A DNA stretch of 7,800 bases, taken from Rhodospirillales bacterium (GTDB lineage: Bacteria; Pseudomonadota; Alphaproteobacteria; Micavibrionales; UBA2020). The translations under genes and the position numbers were made by a program. Positions 1 through 5,502 of the stretch are shown piece after piece. The stretch is taken from the NCBI GenBank assembly GCA_023266795.1, contig JAHFPI010000088.1:1-7800 (forward strand), in the 5' to 3' direction. Position 1 is the first letter of the stretch, and the number at the start of each line of letters is the position of its first letter. A model generated the notes under the pieces. The model ran no database searches. It was not told the DNA's origin and saw nothing but the letters and a program-made list of their open reading frames with translations.

Positions 1-1
1 C

Positions 2-469
2 TTAACGCCGGAAAGCGTCGACCGTATTGTCGGCGCGGCGAAGGAAGTCATGATAGACGACGTTTTACCCGCGCTCGGCAGACGTGAACAGGAAGAAGCG
101 CTTTTCCATCTTTACAACCTGCTGCGCGAACGTGGCGGCCATTTGCTTTTGACGGCGGAACAGCCCGTCAGGGAATGGCCGTTTTCACTGGCCGATTTAA
201 AGTCCCGCCTGATGGCGGCGCCCGCCGTCGAGGTCAGCTCTCCCGACGACGCCCTGATGGCCGTGGTATTGACAAAGCTTTTTTCCGACCGGCAGATTTT
301 TGTATCGCAGGAAGTCGTGCAATTCATTTTGCCCCGCATAGAACGGTCATTTCTGGCCATGCGCCAGCTGACGGATAAAATAGACCGCAAGGCGCTTTCG
401 GAAAAACGCGCCGTCACCATCCCATTAGTGCGGGAAATCCTCCAGCCGAATCCGGAACTGCCTATATAA
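2..469 (+). CDS. hdaA: HdaA, DnaA-related regulator of replication initiation (3' part)
   Basis: The frame is open from the left edge, so the start and the P-loop (Walker A) half lie outside the window. What remains is the C-terminal half of a short AAA+ protein. A Walker B-like strand 'VMIDDV' is at 47-64, then 'GGHLLLTAEQPVREWPF', 'DLKSRL' and 'PDDALMAVVLTKLFSDRQ', and finally the lid helices with 'PRIERSF', whose Arg is in the sensor II position. This order is that of DnaA domain III without a DNA-binding domain IV, as in Hda/HdaA. Known role of the family: with the DNA-bound beta clamp it stimulates ATP hydrolysis by DnaA and so limits re-initiation. The frame stops at TAA 467-469 straight after the lid region, which excludes full-length DnaA. 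The clamp-binding motif expected at the N-terminus cannot be checked. The ATG at 50 falls inside the Walker B strand and is not a start. Confidence 0.85.
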   Translation, partial: LTPESVDRIVGAAKEVMIDDVLPALGRREQEEALFHLYNLLRERGGHLLLTAEQPVREWPFSLADLKSRLMAAPAVEVSSPDDALMAVVLTKLFSDRQIFVSQEVVQFILPRIERSFLAMRQLTDKIDRKALSEKRAVTIPLVREILQPNPELPI

Positions 470-501
470 CGCCGCGAAGGTTACTTCTTCCCTTCGGCGT
501 T
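468..501. terminator. Hairpin between converging stop codons, possible weak bidirectional terminator
   Basis: The arm at 468-480 (aacgccgcgaagg) pairs with 491-501 (ccttcggcgtt): 11 base pairs if a two-base bulge is allowed, with a 10-base loop at 481-490. The loop contains the stop codon of the minus-strand gene, and the left arm starts inside the hdaA stop codon. It sits exactly where the two converging genes end, as a shared terminator would. No clear T-run follows on either strand, so it is at best a weak intrinsic terminator. Confidence 0.35.
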
Positions 502-744
502 TCCGGCGACGCGCGCGCGCTCCGCCAGTACGCCGCGATGAAAGGCAATCGAGACGCCAATGACCAGCGCAATGCCCCACGGCGCAAATAAAAGCTCCGG
601 CCGTCCCAGCGTCAGGCCCACCCTTTGCAGGGTAATGGCGATGCCGGTAGCCGCCAGCGTAGCGAAGGCGGCGGAAAAGATAAGCTTCAGCGTCAGGCTG
701 TTAATCTGATCCTGTTCCCACTCTTCAACTTTTATGATTTTCAT
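481..744 (-). CDS. Small two-helix membrane protein, function unknown
   Basis: This is an 87-residue protein I do not recognise as a named family. Residues 1-16 are polar and charged (MKIIKVEEWEQDQINS). A first hydrophobic helix spans about 19-40, a short polar loop with 'GRPE' follows, and a second helix covers about 51-68 with 'FAPWGIALVIG'. The tail from 69 to 87 is basic and ends in KK. The likely topology is a hairpin in the inner membrane with both ends on the same side, probably cytoplasmic by the positive-inside rule. The start at 744 is preceded by a purine stretch 'cggga' on the minus strand. It lies 37 bp downstream of the YdcH-family gene on the same strand, so the two may be cotranscribed. 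No catalytic motif is visible. Confidence 0.65.
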   Translation of the reverse strand: MKIIKVEEWEQDQINSLTLKLIFSAAFATLAATGIAITLQRVGLTLGRPELLFAPWGIALVIGVSIAFHRGVLAERARVAGNAEGKK

Positions 745-781
745 AGCTTGATTTCCCGTTAATTGCGAAAAGTTTCTAAGT

Positions 782-988
782 TCAGGCGATAATGTCCGGC
801 AGGAGCATGCTCTCTATTTTGGAAATAGAGTCTTTCAAAAACAGCTTCCGTTTTTTCAGGCGCTGCAGGCGCAGAAAATCCACCGGCGTGGAATCAGCAA
901 GCTGCTGGATAACGATGTCCAGATCGCGGTGCTCGGTTTTGAGATCCTCGAGCGCTTTCTGCAGGTCTTCCTGTTCTTCCAGCATCAT
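782..988 (-). CDS. YdcH family (DUF465) small coiled-coil protein
   Basis: The product has 68 residues and is almost wholly helical and charged. It carries the family pattern: 'EHRDLDIVIQQL' near residues 19-30, then 'TPVDFLRLQRLKKRKLFLKDSISKIE' and the ending 'LLPDIIA'. The 'HRxLD' and 'LKKRKLxLKD' blocks are the most conserved parts of the YdcH/DUF465 proteins, which are widespread, often encoded in several copies and of unknown molecular function. The predicted form is a helical hairpin or coiled-coil dimer in the cytoplasm. Two Met codons stand in tandem at the start (988 and 985); an 'agga' lies about 12 bases upstream of the first. The gene is divergent from the phosphofructokinase gene, with 148 bp between starts. 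The stop is TGA. Confidence 0.85.
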   Translation of the reverse strand: MMLEEQEDLQKALEDLKTEHRDLDIVIQQLADSTPVDFLRLQRLKKRKLFLKDSISKIESMLLPDIIA

Positions 989-1003
989 TTTAAAAGGCCA
1001 TCC

Positions 1004-1052
1004 TATGCTCTTGCGGGGACTATAATATCAGAAAAACCCTGTAAATTTAAGC
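1004..1052 (-). promoter_or_regulatory. Candidate promoter for the YdcH-family gene
   Basis: The 148-bp divergent region holds an AT-rich block around 1019-1052. On the minus strand a TATAGT element (reverse complement of 1019-1024) is preceded, after a short 15-bp spacer, by TTTACA; an alternative is TATTAT with TTAAAT 17 bp upstream. On the plus strand the same block contains a perfect TATAAT at 1021-1026, but no acceptable -35 element at 16-18 bp, so a plus-strand promoter for the phosphofructokinase gene is not assigned. This is a motif reading only. Confidence 0.3.
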
Positions 1053-1136
1053 TTTATTTGTTGCATTCGGGAGCAAGGTCGCGCACTTTGGGAAGGTCGA
1101 ACAGCCTGCATTTACCGCTATCGGGGACAAAATAAT

Positions 1137-2222
1137 ATGGCCAACAAAAAACGAATCGGAATTCTAACGAGCGGTGGCGATTGCGCGGGGCTGAACGCCG
1201 TCATCCGCGCCGTTGTTTATGCCGCCGCCCGTCTCGGATGGGAAGTCGTCGGGATCGAGGACGGCACGGCAGGGCTGCTGACCCGCCCGATGCGCTACAA
1301 AGTGCTGACGCGCGAGATGTTCGACACGACAATCATGCGACTTGGCGGCACGATTCTCGGCACCACCAACAAGGGCAATCCCTTCAAATTCCCGATGCCG
1401 GACGGCTCGTTCAAGGACCGCTCGGACGAGATTATCGGCGGCATCAAGGAACTGGGGCTGGAGGCGCTGATCGGCATTGGCGGCGACGGCAGCATGGCGA
1501 TTTTAAAGACGCTCGCGAAGCGCGGCAACATCAACCTGATCTGCATCCCGAAAACGATCGACAACGACGTGGGAAAAACGGAAAGCTCGGTGGGCTTTGA
1601 AACGGCGGCCTATGTGGCGACGGAAGCGCTCGACAGGCTGCAGCCGACGGCGGCAAGCCATGACCGCGTCATGGTGCTGGAAGTCATGGGCCGCGACGCC
1701 GGCAACATTGCCATGACATCGGGCATAGCCGGCGGCGCGGATGTTATCCTGATCCCCGAAATACCCTACAGCATCGACAAGGTGGCGCAAAAAATCATGC
1801 GCGTGCGCGAAGAAGAACGGCGCAACTTTGCGTTGGTCGTCGTGTCGGAGGCCGTCCGGACAATCGAGGGCAGCGCCCTGCAGGTGGAGCACTTCGGCGG
1901 CGAAAAGAGATACGGCGGGATCGGCCATTATCTGGGCGAGCGCATCGCGGCCAAAACCGGTTTTGAAACGCGTGTCACCGTGCTGGGGCACGTCCAGCGG
2001 GGATGCGCCCCCATCCCCGGCGACCGGCTGATCGCCGCCGCCTTCGGGGTTCATGCCGTGGAACTGGTCGCGGCTGGCAAGTTTGACCGCATGGTCGCCT
2101 GGTCGAACCGCAACGTGATTGATGTACCGATTGAGGACGCCATTGCCAGCCAGCAGGCCGTCGACATCAACGGCGCGTTGGTGCGTACGGCGCGGTCCCT
2201 GGGCATTTGTCTGGGGGACTAG
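1137..2222 (+). CDS. pfkA: 6-phosphofructokinase (group III / mixed-substrate type)
   Basis: Cytoplasmic glycolytic enzyme that phosphorylates fructose 6-phosphate to fructose 1,6-bisphosphate. The 361-residue chain begins with the nucleotide loop 'GILTSGGDCAGLNAVIR' (residues 8-24). It then has 'GGTILGTTNKGNPF' (70-83), 'GIGGDGSM' (113-120), 'PKTIDNDVG' (138-146) with catalytic Asp142, 'EVMGRDAGN' (182-190) and, later, 'GHVQRGCAPIPGDR' for substrate binding. Gly118 (E. coli Gly104 position) points to ATP as phosphoryl donor, whereas Lys139 (E. coli Gly124 position) is typical of diphosphate-using and group III enzymes. The combination Gly plus Lys is known from ATP-dependent relatives, so ATP use is inferred but not certain. 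A 'gggga' ribosome-binding site (1123-1127) lies 9 bases before the ATG. The stop is TAG, and the L,D-transpeptidase gene starts 10 bp on, suggesting one transcript. Confidence 0.92.
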   Translation: MANKKRIGILTSGGDCAGLNAVIRAVVYAAARLGWEVVGIEDGTAGLLTRPMRYKVLTREMFDTTIMRLGGTILGTTNKGNPFKFPMPDGSFKDRSDEIIGGIKELGLEALIGIGGDGSMAILKTLAKRGNINLICIPKTIDNDVGKTESSVGFETAAYVATEALDRLQPTAASHDRVMVLEVMGRDAGNIAMTSGIAGGADVILIPEIPYSIDKVAQKIMRVREEERRNFALVVVSEAVRTIEGSALQVEHFGGEKRYGGIGHYLGERIAAKTGFETRVTVLGHVQRGCAPIPGDRLIAAAFGVHAVELVAAGKFDRMVAWSNRNVIDVPIEDAIASQQAVDINGALVRTARSLGICLGD

Positions 2223-2232
2223 GTATACACAC

Positions 2233-3354
2233 ATGCGCCGGTTTTTTTCCAGTACCCTGATCCTGTTTGCTGCCGCCGCTCTGGTAGCGGGTGGGGCTTT
2301 ATCTGCTCAGGCTGTTCCACCGCCCGCCCCCACCGGAAAAACAGAAAAAGTTCCTTTGCCGAAGCTGCGCCCCGGCGACGGCAAAGCCGCTAATCTGGAC
2401 GAAGATTCCCTGCCGGCAATAGATACGGATGAAACAATACCCCTGCCGGCCTACCCGCCCCACGCCCGCGTCGCGACCGGAAAAATGCAGGCCTACAACA
2501 TGGGCGAAGAAGATACGCTGCTGGATGTCGCCCGCCATTACAAGTTGGGATTTGTTGAACTCCGCGCCGCCAATCCCAATGTCGATCCCTGGACGCCGGT
2601 GCCGGGAGAAGAGGTTGTCATCCCCTCCCACAAGCTGCTGCCCCGCGCCCGTCAAACAGGTATCGTGGTCAATCTGGCGCAGATGCGGATGTATTATTTT
2701 AAAGACCCCCAGAAAGACCCCATAACTTTTCCCATCGGTGTCGGCCGCGAGGGACTCCTGACGCCGACAGGGGAAACAACCATCGTCCGCAAGGCCGCCG
2801 GCCCCATCTGGTATCCCACCGCCCGCATGCGCTAGGAAAAACCCTGGCTGCCGCCCGCCATTCCCGCCGGCTCGGCCAACCCTCTCGGCACCCATGCGCT
2901 TTATCTGGGCTGGCCGACCTTCCTGATCCACGGCTCCAACAAACCGTGGGCGATCGGCCGCCGCGTCAGCTCCGGCTGTATGCGGATGTACCCGGAGGAC
3001 ATCATCGCCCTTTTCAAAATGGTTCCTGTCGGCACAAAGGTCACGGTTGTCGACCAGCCGATACTGGTGGGCTGGACCGGCGACGATCTTTATCTGGAAG
3101 CCAACCCGTCAAAGAACCAGAGCAGCGACATCGAGATCAACGGCGAACATGAAATCAAGGAAATGAACGACGCCCTCAAAAAAGTCATCACCGATGCCGC
3201 CGGCATCGATGCCGACCAGATCAACTGGGATACGGTCAGAACGGTTGTCGAAGAACGGCGCGGCTATCCCGTCGTGATTGCAAACTCGAAAACGCAGCCC
3301 CCGCCGCAAAAAAAGCCGGCGCGCGCAGTGGATACGGGCAGATATAACCGCTAA
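2233..3354 (+). pseudogene. Exported LysM / L,D-transpeptidase (YkuD) interrupted by one in-frame amber codon
   Basis: Read through the TAG at 2833-2835, this is a 373-codon frame. It has a signal peptide with the likely cut after 'AQA' at residue 27, a Pro-rich linker, a LysM-like domain (about 86-132, 'EEDTLLDVARHY...NPNVDPW...VVIP') and a YkuD catalytic domain from about 142. After the amber (codon 201) the frame gives 'EKPWLPPAIPAG', 'LGWPTFLIHGSNKP' with His233, and 'RRVSSGCMRMYPED' with Cys249. The family makes 3-3 peptidoglycan crosslinks or attaches proteins to peptidoglycan in the periplasm. The 200-residue product made without readthrough lacks His and Cys and should be inactive. 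The next in-frame ATG (2980) comes directly after the Cys codon, so restart cannot rescue it. No frameshift is present, and one base change (for example AAG to TAG) explains the lesion. An 'agg' 9 bases upstream supports ATG 2233. It is either a young pseudogene, an amber-suppressed gene or a sequence error. Confidence 0.85.
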
Positions 3355-3365
3355 AAACCGCCCAC

Positions 3366-3406
3366 AAAAAAAACCGCGCTGCGGGAAAACCCGGCGCGGT
3401 TTTTTT
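3366..3406. terminator. Strong intrinsic terminator, probably bidirectional
   Basis: A GC-rich stem follows the transpeptidase stop by 11 bases. Arm 3374-3379 (ccgcgc) plus 3382-3385 (cggg) pairs with 3390-3393 (cccg) plus 3394-3399 (gcgcgg); there is a two-base bulge at 3380-3381 and an aaaa loop at 3386-3389. Seven T follow on the plus strand (3400-3406) and eight A precede (3366-3373), which give a T-run on the minus strand. It therefore suits both the phosphofructokinase/transpeptidase transcript and the small lipoprotein gene arriving from the other side. Confidence 0.9.
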
Positions 3407-3432
3407 ATTTATTCTCCGGAGAGAATAAAAGA

Positions 3433-3609
3433 TTACTTACGCAGTGACTTGCTCATAGCAGCGTCAGCTTTGCTCTTAACTTTTGCAGATTCTGCGCATT
3501 TGCCAGCTGTTTTGCCGTCACATGTCGGCTGACCGCTGGATACGCCGTTTGCGCAGGCGGTGAGACCGAGAATTGCGAGCACAGAAAGTGCCTGTGTAAA
3601 AAGTTTCAT
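3433..3609 (-). CDS. Small lipoprotein, 58 residues, function unknown
   Basis: The protein starts 'MKLFTQALSVLAILGLTAC', a compact lipoprotein signal peptide with lipobox L-T-A-C and the acylated Cys at position 19. The mature part is about 40 residues, 'ANGVSSGQPTCDGKTAGKC' followed by a Lys/Ala/Ser-rich tail ending 'SKSLRK'. Cys30 and Cys38 could form a disulfide in the oxidising periplasm. After processing the protein would be a small basic peptide anchored in the outer or inner membrane; Ala at +2 favours outer-membrane sorting. A very good ribosome-binding site (AAGAGGA, reverse complement of 3617-3623) lies 7 bases before the ATG, which supports expression. On the minus strand a TATAGT (3678-3683) about 70 bp upstream could be a -10 element, but no clear -35 element accompanies it. 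The terminator at 3366-3406 ends the gene. I do not recognise a family; entericidin-like lipopeptides are similar only in size and signal. Confidence 0.8.
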   Translation of the reverse strand: MKLFTQALSVLAILGLTACANGVSSGQPTCDGKTAGKCAESAKVKSKADAAMSKSLRK

Positions 3610-3748
3610 TGTTATTTCCTCTTTGGTAAGTGCTCCCGGACGGAGACAGTTGTACGACGTTGTAGCTATAAATGTGTACTATAGGACGTGAAGCAAGTCC
3701 AGAGACTAAAAGAGCCTAAATAGCCTGAGTGTGTAGATTTGAGCACAT

Positions 3749-5047
3749 TCAGAGCTTCTGGAGCGCCTGTATTTTTCGGAAATAACCGTCGACCCCGTCC
3801 AGAATGGCGGCGGAGATGTTACGCTGAAATTGCCCTGAACTCAGGAGCTTGGCCTCATCCGGATTGGAAATAAAGCCTGTTTCGATCAGCACCGAGGGGA
3901 CGTCCGGCGCCTTCAAAACGGCGAAACCTGCTGACCTGTGTGAATTTGGCAACAGTTGAACATTTTTGCGTTGGAGGGACTGAGAGAGCATCCGGGCGAA
4001 TAGATTCGACTCGTTCATTTTCTCGCGCATCGCCAGATCCAGAAGAATATCGGCCACGTCCTGAGTCTCCTGGCTAAGATCGACACCGGCCACAAAACCG
4101 GCATTATTTTCCTCCTCGGCCAGCCGCGCTGTTTCCGTGTCGGAAGCTTTTTCAGACAGGGTATAAATCGAGGCACCGCGCACCCCCTTACGGTCTATTT
4201 TATCCGCATGAATGGAGATGAATAAATCGCCCTTTACGTCCCGGGAAATAGCCACCCGGTCGTGCAGCTTGATATAAACATCCTTGTCCCGCGTCAGGAC
4301 AACCTTGTACCGGCCGGTTTCTTCAAACTGACGACGCAGCTCCCTTGCCACCGACAGGGTGATAAATTTTTCCTTCGCGCCGCTGGCCTCCGCACCCGGA
4401 TCTTCCCCGCCGTGCCCCGGATCAATGACAATCGTGTATATCTTCTGCTCTTTGTGCAGAATTGAAGACGGTTTTGAAGTGCCTCCCGGAATAACAGCCT
4501 TAACCAGATCATTCTCGATAGCGGCATAGCCGGAACCGGAGGGCGTTTTAACCGCAGCGCTGCCGTGTAATTGACGATTGCCGAAAACCCGGCTTTTCTG
4601 GGCATTAAAAGTATTCGGGGATGATGGCTCCAGATCTATCACCAGACGGTCTTTATCCATACCGTTCTTCGCAATAGTAAAAATATTGTTGATAACGGCC
4701 GGCTTCTTGATGTCGAAAATAACGCGGGTCAGGCCGTCATCAAGCTCCCCGCTGCGATAGGATTTGATGACGGGATTGTTAGAGATAAGGCGGGATTTGA
4801 AAGTTTTCCATTCGGCCTTGGGAAGGTCGACCACGATCCGGTAAGGGGCGTCGATCAGAAAAGCCCTGAAATCCGTCTGCTGATTCAGGTCGAAAACGAT
4901 ACGAGTCGTTCTTCCCCCGCCCCCATAACGTATTTCGTCAACCTGCAATCCCGCCGGCGGCGCGGCAGAAGCAAAAACCGGAGAACAAAACAGTAAAACA
5001 GATAATACGAAAAATAAATAACCTCCGCGCACGCGGCCTGCCCCCAT
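3749..5047 (-). CDS. amiC: N-acetylmuramoyl-L-alanine amidase, AmiC type (AMIN plus Amidase_3)
   Basis: Periplasmic zinc amidase that cuts the bond between N-acetylmuramic acid and the L-Ala of the stem peptide, mainly during septum splitting. The 432 residues start with a signal peptide (hydrophobic 9-25, likely cut near 'ASA'). An AMIN domain (about 34-140, 'VDEIRYGGGGRTTRIVFDL...DAPYRIVVDL') targets the protein to peptidoglycan, followed by a polar linker. The Amidase_3 domain runs from about 203, with zinc ligands His212 ('DPGHGGEDPGA'), Glu226 ('GAKEKF') and His280 ('SIHAD'), and catalytic Glu389 ('VLIETGFISN'). The segment at about 299-350 matches the helical insertion that blocks the active site in AmiB/AmiC enzymes until an LytM-type activator binds, so activator control is inferred. 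CAGGA lies 8 bases before the ATG. The gene is divergent from rne, an arrangement common in alphaproteobacteria; the penicillin-binding protein gene often found after it is not present here. Confidence 0.93.
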   Translation of the reverse strand: MGAGRVRGGYLFFVLSVLLFCSPVFASAAPPAGLQVDEIRYGGGGRTTRIVFDLNQQTDFRAFLIDAPYRIVVDLPKAEWKTFKSRLISNNPVIKSYRSGELDDGLTRVIFDIKKPAVINNIFTIAKNGMDKDRLVIDLEPSSPNTFNAQKSRVFGNRQLHGSAAVKTPSGSGYAAIENDLVKAVIPGGTSKPSSILHKEQKIYTIVIDPGHGGEDPGAEASGAKEKFITLSVARELRRQFEETGRYKVVLTRDKDVYIKLHDRVAISRDVKGDLFISIHADKIDRKGVRGASIYTLSEKASDTETARLAEEENNAGFVAGVDLSQETQDVADILLDLAMREKMNESNLFARMLSQSLQRKNVQLLPNSHRSAGFAVLKAPDVPSVLIETGFISNPDEAKLLSSGQFQRNISAAILDGVDGYFRKIQALQKL

Positions 5048-5065
5048 TTTTTAAATCCTGAACCA

Positions 5066-5095
5066 AGTATACGCTTGAACGACTTGGATATTCAA
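5066..5095 (-). promoter_or_regulatory. Candidate amiC promoter with overlapping inverted repeat
   Basis: On the minus strand TTGAAT (reverse complement of 5090-5095) and TATACT (5066-5071) are separated by 18 bp, a sigma-70-like pair just before amiC. The predicted transcript start would fall near 5059, giving a leader of only about 12 bases that would cut into the ribosome-binding site (5056-5060), so the assignment is uncertain. An inverted repeat ccaagt (5063-5068) / acttgg (5082-5087) overlaps the -10 element and spacer and could be an operator. Confidence 0.4.
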
Positions 5096-5154
5096 GGCTT
5101 GCGCCTTCAACGCCGCAGCATAAGAATTTTATAGTTATGTCAATAAATTATGTG

Positions 5155-5183
5155 TTGAGAGAATCTATCGAGGTATATATAGT
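5155..5183 (+). promoter_or_regulatory. Promoter for rne
   Basis: TTGAGA (5155-5160) and TATAGT (5178-5183) are separated by exactly 17 bp, a good match to the housekeeping sigma factor consensus. Transcription would start near 5190, giving a leader of about 310 bases before the rne ATG. A GAATC site (5161-5165), the target form of the alphaproteobacterial methylase CcrM (GANTC), lies in the spacer. Confidence 0.6.
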
Positions 5184-5189
5184 GACGAT

Positions 5190-5498
5190 GCGACAAAAAG
5201 CGCCTTTTTAAAAAGTTATGTGTAACGGGGCGCTTTGGTCAACGAATTTTGAGGTCGGCTTGTTTTTAATACCTCCTGTCTCCGGACAGTAAAACAGGCA
5301 CGGTGATGAGAACAGGCTGGTAAAAGCAGCGGCGATTTTTTGATTTATCGACGCTCCCGATAACGCCAGATGGCAACATTAGACGGAAGCCTGTTTTAAA
5401 AGCCGACAACCTTGAGAAGAACATGATGCGCCGCTCTATCCCCTGATGTCGCTACGGGGTCTGAGCTTAAGGCTTGCATCGAAAAAGGACTGGATAAA
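5190..5498 (+). promoter_or_regulatory. Long structured 5' leader of rne
   Basis: This region has no convincing full-size gene. From 5' to 3' it contains several possible structures: an 8-bp stem 5197-5204/5229-5236 (aaagcgcc/ggcgcttt), which encloses a small gtta/taac hairpin; a hairpin ctgtc 5276-5280 / gacag 5285-5289; a stem tatcg 5346-5350 / cgata 5358-5362 inside ggcg 5331-5334 / cgcc 5364-5367; and a long-range pairing of 5309-5318 with 5388-5397 that encloses the latter. Segment 5291-5299 (aaaacaggc) can pair with the same 3' segment (5389-5397), so the two are mutually exclusive. RNase E genes in enterobacteria have long leaders through which the enzyme controls its own mRNA; a similar role here is inferred from position and structure only, with no sequence similarity claimed. 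Confidence 0.5.
5423..5446 (+). CDS. Possible leader peptide (7 residues) upstream of rne
   Basis: Two tandem ATG codons (5423, 5426) open a frame MMRRSIP ending at TGA 5444-5446. The last base of this stop is the first base of the next ATG (5446). A purine-rich 'gagaag' lies just upstream at 5414-5419. The sequence is too short to judge by coding statistics; it is listed because the overlap with the next mini-ORF, and of that one with rne, suggests possible translational coupling. Confidence 0.15.
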   Translation: MMRRSIP

Positions 5499-5502
5499 AT
5501 GA
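5446..5502 (+). CDS. Possible leader peptide (18 residues) overlapping the rne start
   Basis: The frame MSLRGLSLRLASKKDWIK runs from ATG 5446 to TGA 5500-5502, which overlaps the rne ATG as ATGA. It is rich in Arg, Lys and Leu. The rne ribosome-binding site (aagga, 5485-5489) lies inside it, so translation of this ORF would open or cover that site. There is no clear ribosome-binding site of its own, apart from coupling to the preceding mini-ORF. This may be chance. Confidence 0.2.
   Translation: MSLRGLSLRLASKKDWIK

Noticed and set aside
2119..2232. N-terminal extension of the transpeptidase into the phosphofructokinase gene
   Set aside because: The signal peptide starts at ATG 2233 with a suitable ribosome-binding site; the extension overlaps the pfk coding frame and has no family features.
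1503..2234. Long open frame on the minus strand opposite pfk
   Set aside because: It is a GC-driven shadow of a clearly conserved enzyme gene, and its His/Arg-rich product shows no known domain.
2299..2931. Minus-strand frame of about 210 codons opposite the transpeptidase
   Set aside because: It is antisense to a recognised domain protein, has Gly/Arg-rich random composition and no start signals.
2980..3354. Separate 124-residue gene starting at ATG 2980
   Set aside because: It continues the transpeptidase frame beyond the amber codon, begins right after the catalytic Cys codon, and has no ribosome-binding site; it is the 3' part of the interrupted gene.
3690..3735. Repeated 'agcct' after the amiC stop as a terminator
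   Set aside because: The copies are direct, not inverted, so they cannot form a stem, and no T-run follows on the minus strand.
5218..5292. 24-codon ORF in the rne leader (ATG 5218)
   Set aside because: There is no ribosome-binding site, the start lies in the loop of a potential stem, and no overlap with other frames suggests coupling.
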